The notes below the pieces were generated by a model. That model saw only the letters and a program-made list of their open reading frames with translations, searched no databases and was not told the origin of the DNA. A DNA stretch of 20,883 bases, taken from a virus. Location: positions 1 through 20,883 of the IMG/VR virus record IMGVR_UViG_3300008107_001434; one strand, written 5' to 3'. Shown here piece by piece: positions 1 to 5,932 of this stretch. A program made the position numbers and the translations under genes. Numbering within the stretch: the stretch's first letter is position 1; each line of letters opens with the position of its first letter.

Positions 1-126
1 ATATGCCTATCCAAAGGTATCAAGCGTTTTGCGCATCATGTGAGCGCAGTCGTGAACATAGCGCACGAGTCGTTAGATCATCATGGTGTGTCGTGCAAGA
101 GTATGGCAAGGGTAACTACCAACTAG
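1..126 (+). CDS. C-terminal end of an unidentified upstream gene (partial)
   Basis: Frame 1 is open from the window edge to a TAG at 124-126 and gives 41 residues with ordinary composition, including the stretch FAHHVSAVVNIAHES. I do not recognise it. A competing reading is the frame running 3-188, which would overlap the next gene by four bases. I prefer frame 1 because bases 127-184 then form a leader (TAACCA at 164-169, AAGGA at 171-175) of the same kind seen before other genes in this window, and because the 3-188 product is a poor-looking Arg/Ser/Cys-rich peptide. The call is uncertain without the upstream sequence. Confidence 0.35.
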   Translation: MCLSKGIKRFAHHVSAVVNIAHESLDHHGVSCKSMARVTTN

Positions 127-184
127 TTACACCCGAGAGCGCCATGACCACATTGAAACAAACTAACCAAAAGGAACTTAGATC

Positions 185-403
185 ATGAAACCGATCGTAT
201 TCTACAAAACCTACTCTGACCCAATGATGTGCTTGCTGTACGACAGTATGGACAAACCCTTTTGGTGTGCAAAACTAGAGGTGGTTAATCATCCGCACAT
301 TGGCAGTGGCAACATACGCACAAGCGAGATCGTCAGATTCAACCCAAGAGGTGGAGTCATTGAGACGAAGAACACAATCTACGTGCCTGAGGTGGAAAGA
401 TGA
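185..403 (+). CDS. Small hypothetical phage protein, 72 aa
   Basis: ATG at 185 follows an AAGGA SD site at 171-175. The product starts MKPIVFYKTYSDP and has alternating hydrophobic and polar residues suggesting a small beta-rich fold. It has no membrane segment and no metal motif. Its stop overlaps the next start as ATGA at 400-403, so the two are probably translationally coupled. It heads a run of small genes that looks like a phage early or accessory operon. I do not recognise the family and assign no function. Confidence 0.65.
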   Translation: MKPIVFYKTYSDPMMCLLYDSMDKPFWCAKLEVVNHPHIGSGNIRTSEIVRFNPRGGVIETKNTIYVPEVER

Positions 404-774
404 ACCACGATCACTTACCCGCACTCAAGCGGTACACATCCCAAGCCCAATACGATGCGCTCAAGTCTATTGACGATACCAAGTCAATCAAAGAACTAGT
501 GTTCTCGGGCTCATCAAATCGCACGCTGGGTGTGTTGGTGCGTAGTGCATGGATAAACACATTCACCTACGTAGAGAATGAAGTCAAGCACGAAGGGTGG
601 TGCGTTACCGATGCAGGCAGGCATGCAATGGCTTTGTTTGCAGAGAGGCGACGCATACAAGAAGAGGAAGAAACCAAGCACATGGCAATCTTCAACGGCT
701 ATCGTGCCTGTTTGGTATCGGCTTATGTATTAGATCGTATCGTAGGACAAGATATTAGGGGGATGAGGGTATGA
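400..774 (+). CDS. Hypothetical protein, possible winged-helix fold, 124 aa
   Basis: The start overlaps the stop of the preceding gene (ATGA), with GGAAAG just upstream. The product is soluble and charged. The middle part (about residues 25-85) alternates helix-like stretches with a turn and the segment GWCVTDAGRHAMALF, which resembles the wing and last helix of winged-helix DNA-binding proteins ('xLTdaGrxal'). The C-terminal third has an acidic/basic helical stretch (ERRRIQEEEETKH). The fold is inferred from pattern only. It is coupled at its 3' end to the next gene by an ATGA overlap. No specific function can be given. Confidence 0.65.
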   Translation: MNHDHLPALKRYTSQAQYDALKSIDDTKSIKELVFSGSSNRTLGVLVRSAWINTFTYVENEVKHEGWCVTDAGRHAMALFAERRRIQEEEETKHMAIFNGYRACLVSAYVLDRIVGQDIRGMRV

Positions 775-1103
775 AAGTACGCAAAAACAAACACAAGATA
801 CTCGATCGCATGGCTAACCCATCGTGGCTCGATGTATCCGACAAAATGTGGTACATCAACAAAGAGAAACCTTGTAGGTCGTATAGCCCATGGTGTCCTG
901 TATGTAACGCAGTCTTGTTTCGCAAGACGATGCAACGCTTCCCCTACTCATACGAAGAGTGGCGTTTGTTTGAGTTACGCCAAGCAGCACCTGAGGAAGC
1001 AGAGTTCAACCGCCTTGAAGAGCAACGCAACCAAGGCATTAAAGAGTTAAGCGATGCTGCTAAGTTTGCAGAAATAGCCAACCAACTGGAGGGGTTCAAA
1101 TGA
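771..1103 (+). CDS. Hypothetical protein with a CPVC motif, 110 aa
   Basis: ATG at 771 overlaps the previous stop and is preceded by GAGGG. The N-terminal third is basic (MKVRKNKHK). It has Cys35, Cys42 and Cys45, the last two in a C-x2-C knuckle (WCPVC), so it may bind a metal, although a clear fourth ligand is not visible. The C-terminal half (from about residue 65) is rich in Glu, Ala, Arg and Gln and is predicted helical, probably coiled coil. The frame 832-1050 inside it is a shadow. It is coupled to the next gene by ATGA at 1100. Function unknown. Confidence 0.65.
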   Translation: MKVRKNKHKILDRMANPSWLDVSDKMWYINKEKPCRSYSPWCPVCNAVLFRKTMQRFPYSYEEWRLFELRQAAPEEAEFNRLEEQRNQGIKELSDAAKFAEIANQLEGFK

Positions 1104-1288
1104 AATACAACCGAAGCGTACTCAATGCGTGGCTATACGTCATAGAGGCATACGCGTATGACTACAAAAAGGCAAGGAAAGACAAAGCCTTTCAAAAGTT
1201 TCTAGGTAACTTGGCTTGGTACTACCCTGACGAATGTGAAAAAGTTCTAGAAATACTAGAGAAGCAGGCATGGAGGAAAAAGAAATGA
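1100..1288 (+). CDS. Small hypothetical helical protein, 62 aa
   Basis: It has a strong GGAGGGG SD site just before the ATG and a 4-base overlap with the preceding gene. The product is almost entirely charged and aromatic (NAWLYVIEAYAYDYKKARKDK, then a C-terminal Lys-rich tail ending WRKKK) and should form two or three helices. It has no Cys pair and no membrane segment. It ends in an ATGA overlap with a 28-aa membrane peptide. I do not recognise it. Confidence 0.6.
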   Translation: MKYNRSVLNAWLYVIEAYAYDYKKARKDKAFQKFLGNLAWYYPDECEKVLEILEKQAWRKKK

Positions 1289-1371
1289 CTAAATGGGAAA
1301 AGACAGAGCGTATAGTATTTCTTGCAGGAATTATCATCGTCATGTTAGATGTACTTATATGGAGACCCTAA
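1285..1371 (+). CDS. Very small single-pass membrane peptide, 28 aa
   Basis: This short gene starts with ATG at 1285 inside an ATGA overlap and has GGAGG at 1271-1275. The product begins MTKWEKTERIVFLAGIII. Residues 10-25 are hydrophobic (Ile, Val, Leu, Phe, Gly, Met), so it is predicted to be a one-pass inner-membrane peptide with a charged N terminus. Its TAA shares its last base with the next ATG (TAATG). Overlaps on both sides and a good SD site argue that it is translated. Role unknown; it could be an inhibitor of a host membrane process, but nothing in the sequence shows this. Confidence 0.55.
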   Translation: MTKWEKTERIVFLAGIIIVMLDVLIWRP

Positions 1372-1547
1372 TGACTGAATTAGAAATCGTCTTATCAATC
1401 GCAGTAGTCGTATTACTGTGGGCATACCGCAGTGCGGTCAGGCGTGGAGATCATTACAAAGGTGTAATGTTAGCAATCGGTGTAGGCGCTGTACGCATCG
1501 AGGTCAATGAAGATGACAGGACATACAAGATAGAGGTCATCAAATGA
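1371..1547 (+). CDS. Small membrane-anchored hypothetical protein, 58 aa
   Basis: The frame is open from 1293, but I place the start at ATG 1371 (MTELEIVLSIAVVVLLW). That ATG follows GGAG, overlaps the previous stop by one base, and begins directly at a hydrophobic segment (residues about 5-18). After the membrane segment come a basic stretch (YRSAVRRGDHYKG) and a beta-like tail (VRIEVNEDDRTYKIEVIK) that probably lies in the cytoplasm. This gives two adjacent tiny membrane proteins, a common arrangement in phage accessory operons. It is coupled to the next gene by ATGA at 1544. Function not recognised. Confidence 0.55.
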   Translation: MTELEIVLSIAVVVLLWAYRSAVRRGDHYKGVMLAIGVGAVRIEVNEDDRTYKIEVIK

Positions 1548-1837
1548 AAACGAAAGTTATATGGAAGCCCAAGGCCAATAACTTTTGGACAGGCTCGCTT
1601 GAAACACCCGTCAACATAGCGTTAAGACTATTCGATGGGACTTACCATGATGGCGACTTGCGTGACATAGGTTATGTATGCAAGGTAGGTGACAAGTTTA
1701 TGGTTAGATTCTATGGCTCTGTATATAGCGGAGCACACCCAATCGAGCGGTGTCAGTTCGATACCAAAGAAGATGCAATGGAATGCGCTGAAAGATTCGC
1801 CATTGCAGCACTCATAGCCAAGAAACTGTCGCACTAG
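1544..1837 (+). CDS. Hypothetical protein, 97 aa
   Basis: ATG at 1544 lies in an ATGA overlap and follows GAGG. The product is a soluble, mostly beta-type protein (VIWKPKANNFWTGSL..., GYVCKVGDKFMVRFYGSV) followed by a C-terminal helix with the signature QFDTKEDAMECAERFA. The tail pattern F-D-T-x-x-x-A-x-x-x-A is also found at the end of the 77-aa protein at 2949-3182, so the two may share a fold. This is the last gene before a leader region with an inverted repeat. No function can be assigned. Confidence 0.6.
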   Translation: MKTKVIWKPKANNFWTGSLETPVNIALRLFDGTYHDGDLRDIGYVCKVGDKFMVRFYGSVYSGAHPIERCQFDTKEDAMECAERFAIAALIAKKLSH

Positions 1838-1879
1838 TGACAGGGCTGTACATACACACAATTTAGAATTCACTGGCTA

Positions 1880-1909
1880 CCCAATCGTTAATGCGTACAC
1901 GCATTGGGG
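1880..1909 (+). promoter_or_regulatory. Inverted-repeat leader before the ATPase gene
   Basis: AATGCG (1890-1895), TACA loop, CGCATT (1900-1905) is a perfect 6-base stem. CCCAAT (1880-1885) can instead pair with ATTGGG (1903-1908), so two mutually exclusive stems are possible. No U tract follows, so this is not a standard terminator. The element lies between the small-gene operon and the ATPase operon and may act as an attenuator, operator or RNA stability element. Part of it, ACGCATTGGGG (1899-1909), recurs at 10710-10720 before the Cas4-like nuclease gene. Confidence 0.4.
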
Positions 1910-1932
1910 CAAGCATCGAGTACGCGAAAACC

Positions 1933-1950
1933 TTTTCAACCACAAGGAAA
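1933..1950 (+). promoter_or_regulatory. Leader motif TTTTCAACCAC plus SD site that sets the ATPase start
   Basis: TTTTCAACCAC at 1933-1943 is followed by AAGGA at 1944-1948 and ATG at 1954. The same 11 bases occur at 5912-5922, also with exactly ten bases before the start codon at 5933. The SD site supports ATG 1954 over the earlier ATG at 1891. Confidence 0.55.
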
Positions 1951-1953
1951 ATC

Positions 1954-2952
1954 ATGCGTTATAGCAATATCAAAACATCAATCCTAGAGCAGTTCAAAGC
2001 GCCCAATGGCAACAAGATCGTGCCGTTCATACTAGGTGCACCCGGAGGTGGCAAGTCAGCTTGTGCCCGCGAGATCATGAAAGAGCTCAATCTCGATCAT
2101 GTCGTGGAGTTCACTGCGTCACTCCGTGATCCAGTCGATGTGCTTGGCACACCTAACAACACAGGTGCGTACACCCGTTGGGTTCCGCCTGAAGAGTTCT
2201 ACATGTTGCGTCAAGGCGTTGGTCGTGTAGGTCTGATCTTGGAAGAGTTATCAGATGCCCCAGTGCCCATGCAGAATGCCCTGTGCGGTGTAGTCTATGA
2301 CTTTCGTGCGGGTCAGCTTAATCTATCAGATCAGTTGTACATGATCGCCACAGGCAATCGTACTGAGGACAAGTCAGGTGCTAATCGCATCACGTCTAAG
2401 CTGGCTAATCGTACTAGACGCTTTGACTTCCAAGAGAACGTCGACGACTGGACTGAGTGGGCGCTAGACAATGACATTGATCCTGTATTGATTCAGTTCA
2501 TTAGGTTCAGACCTGCCCTGCTGTCTGACTTCGATCCCAATCGATTCGCCAACCCTACGCCTAGATCGTGGGAGCGTGTCAACATGATCCCTGCATCGTT
2601 AGAGAACGCACTGTTCTTCGACAACTGTGCCGGTGAGGTGGGTGAGGGCGCTGCTGCTGAGTACACAGGCTTTAGACGTATCTACTTAGCACTGCCTAAC
2701 ATCGAGAGTATCTTGCTTGATCCTGCTGGTGCTGACTTACCTGCTGACCCAGCGACTCTGTATGCACTGACTGGTGCATTGGCTCGCAAGTCTACCAAAG
2801 ACAACTTCGATCGTGTATCCAAGTATCTGTCACGCATGAGCCCCGAGTTCAATGTGATGGCAACTAAGGATGCAATCAAGTTGTGCCCAGCGATTAAGTC
2901 AACACGTTCATTCGTAGAGTGGGCTAGCAAAAATGCTGAGGTGCTGATGTGA
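1954..2952 (+). CDS. MoxR/CobS-type AAA+ ATPase, 332 aa
   Basis: This is an AAA+ ATPase of the MoxR/CbbQ/CobS type, which works as a ring that remodels or loads cofactors into a target protein, usually with a VWA-domain partner. Visible motifs: Walker A GAPGGGKS (residues 28-35), a TGAYTRWVPP segment (about 70-79) as in MoxR/CobS proteins, Walker B LILEELSDA (94-102), sensor 1 ATGNR (132-136) and an Arg finger region NRTRRFDF (about 152-159). The length is normal for the family. I chose ATG 1954 because it has an AAGGA site and gives MRYSNIKTSI; the 21 extra residues from 1891 would be read through a hairpin. The matching VWA gene at 4628-5734 makes a functional pair very likely. The target is unknown. 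Confidence 0.88.
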   Translation: MRYSNIKTSILEQFKAPNGNKIVPFILGAPGGGKSACAREIMKELNLDHVVEFTASLRDPVDVLGTPNNTGAYTRWVPPEEFYMLRQGVGRVGLILEELSDAPVPMQNALCGVVYDFRAGQLNLSDQLYMIATGNRTEDKSGANRITSKLANRTRRFDFQENVDDWTEWALDNDIDPVLIQFIRFRPALLSDFDPNRFANPTPRSWERVNMIPASLENALFFDNCAGEVGEGAAAEYTGFRRIYLALPNIESILLDPAGADLPADPATLYALTGALARKSTKDNFDRVSKYLSRMSPEFNVMATKDAIKLCPAIKSTRSFVEWASKNAEVLM

Positions 2953-3182
2953 CATATGTGTGGATGCAAGACAGCAACTACACAGCAACACTTTTGTACA
3001 AGCAAGACCCTAATGATAAAACGCCACAGCGTATGGCGTGGGTCGCTTGTGCGTACAGCACAGCTCAAGGGTACAAGAAGTTTTGGAAAGCCCGAATTGT
3101 CGGGACAAGCGAATTAAATATGTTCGATACAGAGCAACAAGCCAAAGACTGGGCTCAAGCAGTCGTTCTTCTCAACCAATGA
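2949..3182 (+). CDS. Small hypothetical protein in the MoxR-VWA cassette, 77 aa
   Basis: The start is GTG at 2949, overlapping the ATPase stop as GTGA, with GAGGTG about ten bases upstream. An ATG at 2964 is a possible alternative start that would remove five residues. The product is a small soluble protein (TATLLYKQDPND..., KKFWKARIVG) with a C-terminal helix after MFDTEQQAKDWAQAV. That tail resembles the end of the 97-aa protein at 1544-1837. Its stop codon overlaps a TCAACCA leader motif (3172-3178) that precedes the next gene. Function unknown; the position suggests an accessory role in the ATPase/VWA cassette. Confidence 0.6.
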   Translation: MTYVWMQDSNYTATLLYKQDPNDKTPQRMAWVACAYSTAQGYKKFWKARIVGTSELNMFDTEQQAKDWAQAVVLLNQ

Positions 3183-3191
3183 AAGACCTAT

Positions 3192-4067
3192 ATGCAACCA
3201 ACCAAACTGGCAGATAAGGTAATACTTGTCAAGCTAACAATGCGTCGTGCTTCACTGACTAAACGTGATGCATATCTATCAGACAAGATACAACGGCAGG
3301 AGGGTGATACATCGCTCACTGTGCTGACTAAGTTGTTCAAGTCTAAAGACAATCCGATTGCGCAGATCATGTCTAAGTACACAGAGGTGTATGCGTATCA
3401 CAAGAAGCACACGCTTCCCTATGTGGATGCAGGCCCACGTATCCTACCTAACGATCTGTACTTTGAGTACACGCAAGAGACTAAGCATCGCATTGCCATG
3501 ATGGAGAATCTCAAGCGCAACTACATGCCACACTACGATCAGCTAGTGCTTGAAGATGTAGCGTATCGTAACAGTGGACACGCGGCAGGTAGGGCTCATG
3601 TGGATGACTATCCAACGGCATCCCAGTTCGATCAGTCTATGTCTATTGACATTAAGTTTCAGCCCATGCCTGACTCAAGGCACTTCCTGTTTGACTTAAG
3701 TGAGGAGGACTTGAAGTCGTTCGAGCAGTCAGAACAAGAAGCAGCAGAAGCTATGAACATGGACACCATCGCTCGTATGCTCAAGCCACTGTCAGCACTC
3801 ACTCAGCGCTTGCAAGAGTATCAGGGTCAGAAGGGTGAACGCTTCCACAATAGTCTTGTCGAGAACGTCATTGAAGGTTGTGACGTAGCGCTTAAGTTGG
3901 CAATCAATCCAACGCAAGAGTTAATCGATGAGATCAACATTCTCAAAGCAACAGCGACTGGCTGTCTCAATACAGTCGAAGTCATCAAAGGTTCAGCCAA
4001 TGCTAGGCACGACGCCAAAGCTAAGCTCGAAGCAGTAGCCGCTCGCATGGCGGCATTCAACATCTAA
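3192..4067 (+). CDS. DUF3150-like protein of the MoxR-VWA cassette, 291 aa
   Basis: The product shows the layout I associate with the DUF3150-type proteins coded next to MoxR ATPases: a helical N terminus, then a conserved-looking core YHKKHTLPYVDAGPRILPND (about residues 69-88), DDYPTASQFDQ (about 138-148), and PMPDSRHFLFDLSEEDLKSF (about 158-177). From about residue 180 it is helical with Gln/Glu-rich coiled-coil character (LTQRLQEYQGQKGE) and an Ala-rich tail. There is no catalytic motif. In the family it is thought to be a structural or adaptor subunit, but its role is not established. It lies between the ATPase and the VWA gene, as expected for a three-part complex. The family call is from memory of the motif pattern. 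Confidence 0.62.
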   Translation: MQPTKLADKVILVKLTMRRASLTKRDAYLSDKIQRQEGDTSLTVLTKLFKSKDNPIAQIMSKYTEVYAYHKKHTLPYVDAGPRILPNDLYFEYTQETKHRIAMMENLKRNYMPHYDQLVLEDVAYRNSGHAAGRAHVDDYPTASQFDQSMSIDIKFQPMPDSRHFLFDLSEEDLKSFEQSEQEAAEAMNMDTIARMLKPLSALTQRLQEYQGQKGERFHNSLVENVIEGCDVALKLAINPTQELIDEINILKATATGCLNTVEVIKGSANARHDAKAKLEAVAARMAAFNI

Positions 4068-4076
4068 GGAAAGGTT

Positions 4077-4625
4077 ATGACAATGCGACCAACGCTCTAT
4101 CAAGCATCTAGGATGCTAACAACTGCAGGTGTATCAGCAGAGATCAAGTTCGACCCAACGCAGATTACTAATCGTTTGCGTAAGTCTATTCAACGCCAAG
4201 TGACAAGCGGTGTTATTACTGGAGGCTATTCATCACACGCATCGCGTCTTGCCAAGTATCTGTGTAAGCAGTTTGATTTGCGATACTCAGACAGTAGTTG
4301 GTATGGCTTACGAGTTCCTACTATGGAAGATAAATATCGCGAAGGCTTTGTTGAGCTTATTCACGCAGATTTAGCAGCGTATCTATTAGACGCTGATGAT
4401 CGAGACCCCACATGGCACAAGAACAATGCCGCAAGTGCAATCAATAAGATCAGATCAGGTATTGATACTGATGTAAGAACGCACAGCAGTATCTTTCAGA
4501 AGAAGTTGCAAGCGCTTATTGTGTCAACCCGCACCCCCGAAGAGGTGCAGAAAGCTAATCAAGTAGCGGCAATGCTTGACGCATGTAACCCAATCACCAT
4601 CAACCAATACAACTCAGAGGACTAA
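4077..4625 (+). CDS. Hypothetical protein in the MoxR-VWA cassette, 182 aa
   Basis: ATG at 4077 follows AAGGAAAGG; a second in-frame ATG is at 4083. The protein is soluble and mostly helical, with a basic N-terminal half (NRLRKSIQRQ, SRLAKYLCKQ) and no catalytic motif, Cys pair or membrane segment that I can identify. The middle holds many aromatic residues (YSDSSWYGLRVPTMEDKYRE). It sits directly before the VWA gene with a two-base gap and is probably co-translated with it. I do not recognise the family. It could be a phage-specific linker or a target of the ATPase/VWA pair; that is inference from position only. Confidence 0.65.
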   Translation: MTMRPTLYQASRMLTTAGVSAEIKFDPTQITNRLRKSIQRQVTSGVITGGYSSHASRLAKYLCKQFDLRYSDSSWYGLRVPTMEDKYREGFVELIHADLAAYLLDADDRDPTWHKNNAASAINKIRSGIDTDVRTHSSIFQKKLQALIVSTRTPEEVQKANQVAAMLDACNPITINQYNSED

Positions 4626-4627
4626 TC

Positions 4628-5734
4628 ATGAAAGTAACTACCCTAGACAAGGCAAAGGTATCGCTCGTAACACAGCATCCTTTCTTTGCCTCTATCCTTA
4701 TGAAGCGCCAGCTCATCGAGGATGAGACTATCCCAACAGCAGCAGTAGATCAGCGCAATCAAATCTACATCAACCCTACATGGTTCAACACACTATCTGT
4801 TGAAGAGGTTGTGTTCGTACTAGCACACGAGATCGGCCATGTGATCGGTCAGCATGCGACTCGTCGAGGTGCACGCACTCCTAAGAAGTGGAACATTGCA
4901 GGCGATGCTTGGATCAATGACATGCTCAAGGCAGCAGACATTGGCACACCCATCAAGGGATGCGTACAGATGGATGGCTCTAAGGATGAGACAGTCGATG
5001 AGATTTACAACAAGCTCCCCGATGATCCTAATGGTGATGGGCCCGGAGGTACAGGCGACGACATCATTGAGCGTGGCTCACCACTGACCCCAGAAGAAGC
5101 TACGCGCATCGATGCTGAGACTCGTGTCGAGATTGCACAAGCAGCACAGGCAGCTAAGGCTCAAGGCAAGATGCCCCCTGCATTGGCTAAGATCATTGCA
5201 GACCTCATCGATCCCGGAACACCATGGCACGAGATTCTCGAGCGTTACATGACAAGCTATGTACGTGGAGACTATTCATGGTCACGCCCCAACCGCAGAT
5301 TCGCTGACATTGCGTATCTCCCAAGCGCAGGCAAGGTAGCTGAGATGGGCGAGGTTGTCATCCAAGTCGACGTATCAGGCTCTATCAGTAAGACAGAGTT
5401 GGCTTATTACAACGGTCACATGGCTCGCATCATTGCGCAGTGCAACCCCGAGCGAGTACACGTCTTGTATGTTGACACTGGTGTATGCAAGCATGAAGTA
5501 TTCGAGCAAGGCGAGGAAGTAGCACTAGAGTTCTACTCAGGCGGAGGCACTGACATGGAAGCAGGCTTCGAGTTCCTTGCCAAGGAGGGCATTGAGCCCG
5601 AGGTATTTGTCTGTCTGACAGATGGTTACACAGACTTTAATGTAGATAAAGCACCTAACTACCCTGTTTTGTGGTGTATTTCTAGTGACATTAACGCTCC
5701 TTACGGTGAAAATATCCATTTTTCACTGGAGTAA
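4628..5734 (+). CDS. Metallopeptidase-like plus VWA protein (DUF2201 type), 368 aa
   Basis: This is a two-domain partner of MoxR ATPases. The N-terminal part (about residues 1-135) has the zinc-protease-like motif AHEIGHVIGQH (HExxH at 67-71) followed by NIAGDAWIND (89-98), the pattern of the DUF2201 putative metallopeptidase domain. A Gly/Asp-rich linker (PNGDGPGGTGDD, 134-145) and an Ala-rich helix follow. The C-terminal part (about 240-368) is a VWA-like domain with the metal-ion site: DVSGS (248-252), GGGTD (305-309) and LTDG (330-333). Both the HExxH and the metal-site residues are intact, so it should bind Zn and Mg. It probably works with the ATPase at 1954-2952. Whether it cuts proteins is not known. 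Confidence 0.85.
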   Translation: MKVTTLDKAKVSLVTQHPFFASILMKRQLIEDETIPTAAVDQRNQIYINPTWFNTLSVEEVVFVLAHEIGHVIGQHATRRGARTPKKWNIAGDAWINDMLKAADIGTPIKGCVQMDGSKDETVDEIYNKLPDDPNGDGPGGTGDDIIERGSPLTPEEATRIDAETRVEIAQAAQAAKAQGKMPPALAKIIADLIDPGTPWHEILERYMTSYVRGDYSWSRPNRRFADIAYLPSAGKVAEMGEVVIQVDVSGSISKTELAYYNGHMARIIAQCNPERVHVLYVDTGVCKHEVFEQGEEVALEFYSGGGTDMEAGFEFLAKEGIEPEVFVCLTDGYTDFNVDKAPNYPVLWCISSDINAPYGENIHFSLE

Positions 5735-5736
5735 TT

Positions 5737-5889
5737 ATGGACGCAATGGATCAACTGAACAGTTTGCTTGACTCGTATCAAAACATTCTGAAGCTATGCT
5801 ACGACGCCCTCGATGCAGGTGCATCACAACAAGAACGTGATGCACTTAGAAAATCAATAGAGGCTTTCGTATCAGAGAGCAACGATTAA
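5737..5889 (+). CDS. Small acidic helical protein closing the cassette, 50 aa
   Basis: ATG at 5737 lies two bases after the VWA stop and follows CACTGGAG. It codes MDAMDQLNSLLDSYQNILKL..., a 50-residue acidic, entirely helical peptide with heptad-like Leu spacing, ending EAFVSESND. Its TAA at 5887-5889 comes directly before a hairpin, so it is the last gene of the ATPase/VWA operon. It may be a small adaptor, but nothing shows its function. Confidence 0.6.
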   Translation: MDAMDQLNSLLDSYQNILKLCYDALDAGASQQERDALRKSIEAFVSESND

Positions 5890-5893
5890 CCAA

Positions 5894-5915
5894 GGGGCGC
5901 AAGCCCCATTCTTTT
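5894..5915 (+). terminator. Short hairpin with GCAA tetraloop and U-rich tail
   Basis: GGGGC (5894-5898), loop GCAA, GCCCC (5903-5907), then ATTCTTTT. The stem is only five base pairs but all G-C, and the GNRA loop is stabilising. It is probably a weak or partial intrinsic terminator, or an RNA end-stabiliser, since the next gene starts only 18 bases later with no visible promoter between. Confidence 0.55.
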
Positions 5916-5927
5916 CAACCACGGAGA
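5912..5927 (+). promoter_or_regulatory. Second copy of leader motif TTTTCAACCAC plus SD site
   Basis: The 11 bases at 5912-5922 match 1933-1943 exactly, and both end ten bases before an ATG. GGAG follows at 5924-5927. The U run of the hairpin just upstream overlaps the motif, so termination and the leader element may interact. Confidence 0.5.
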
Positions 5928-5932
5928 TTATT

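Noticed and set aside
3-188. 61-aa frame at the left edge overlapping the next gene by four bases
   Set aside because: Composition looks non-coding and its last part covers a leader with TAACCA and AAGGA; kept only as an alternative to the frame 1 reading.
1837-1869. Possible promoter (GTGACA ... TAGAAT) after the small-gene operon
   Set aside because: The -10 is good (five of six) but the spacer is 21 bases, too long for a standard promoter.
1891-1953. N-terminal extension of the ATPase from an ATG at 1891
   Set aside because: It reads through an inverted repeat and leader, has no SD site, and ATG 1954 has AAGGA and a family-like N terminus.
2682-3068. 128-aa minus-strand frame
   Set aside because: Lies opposite the ATPase and 77-aa genes and has no recognisable motif.
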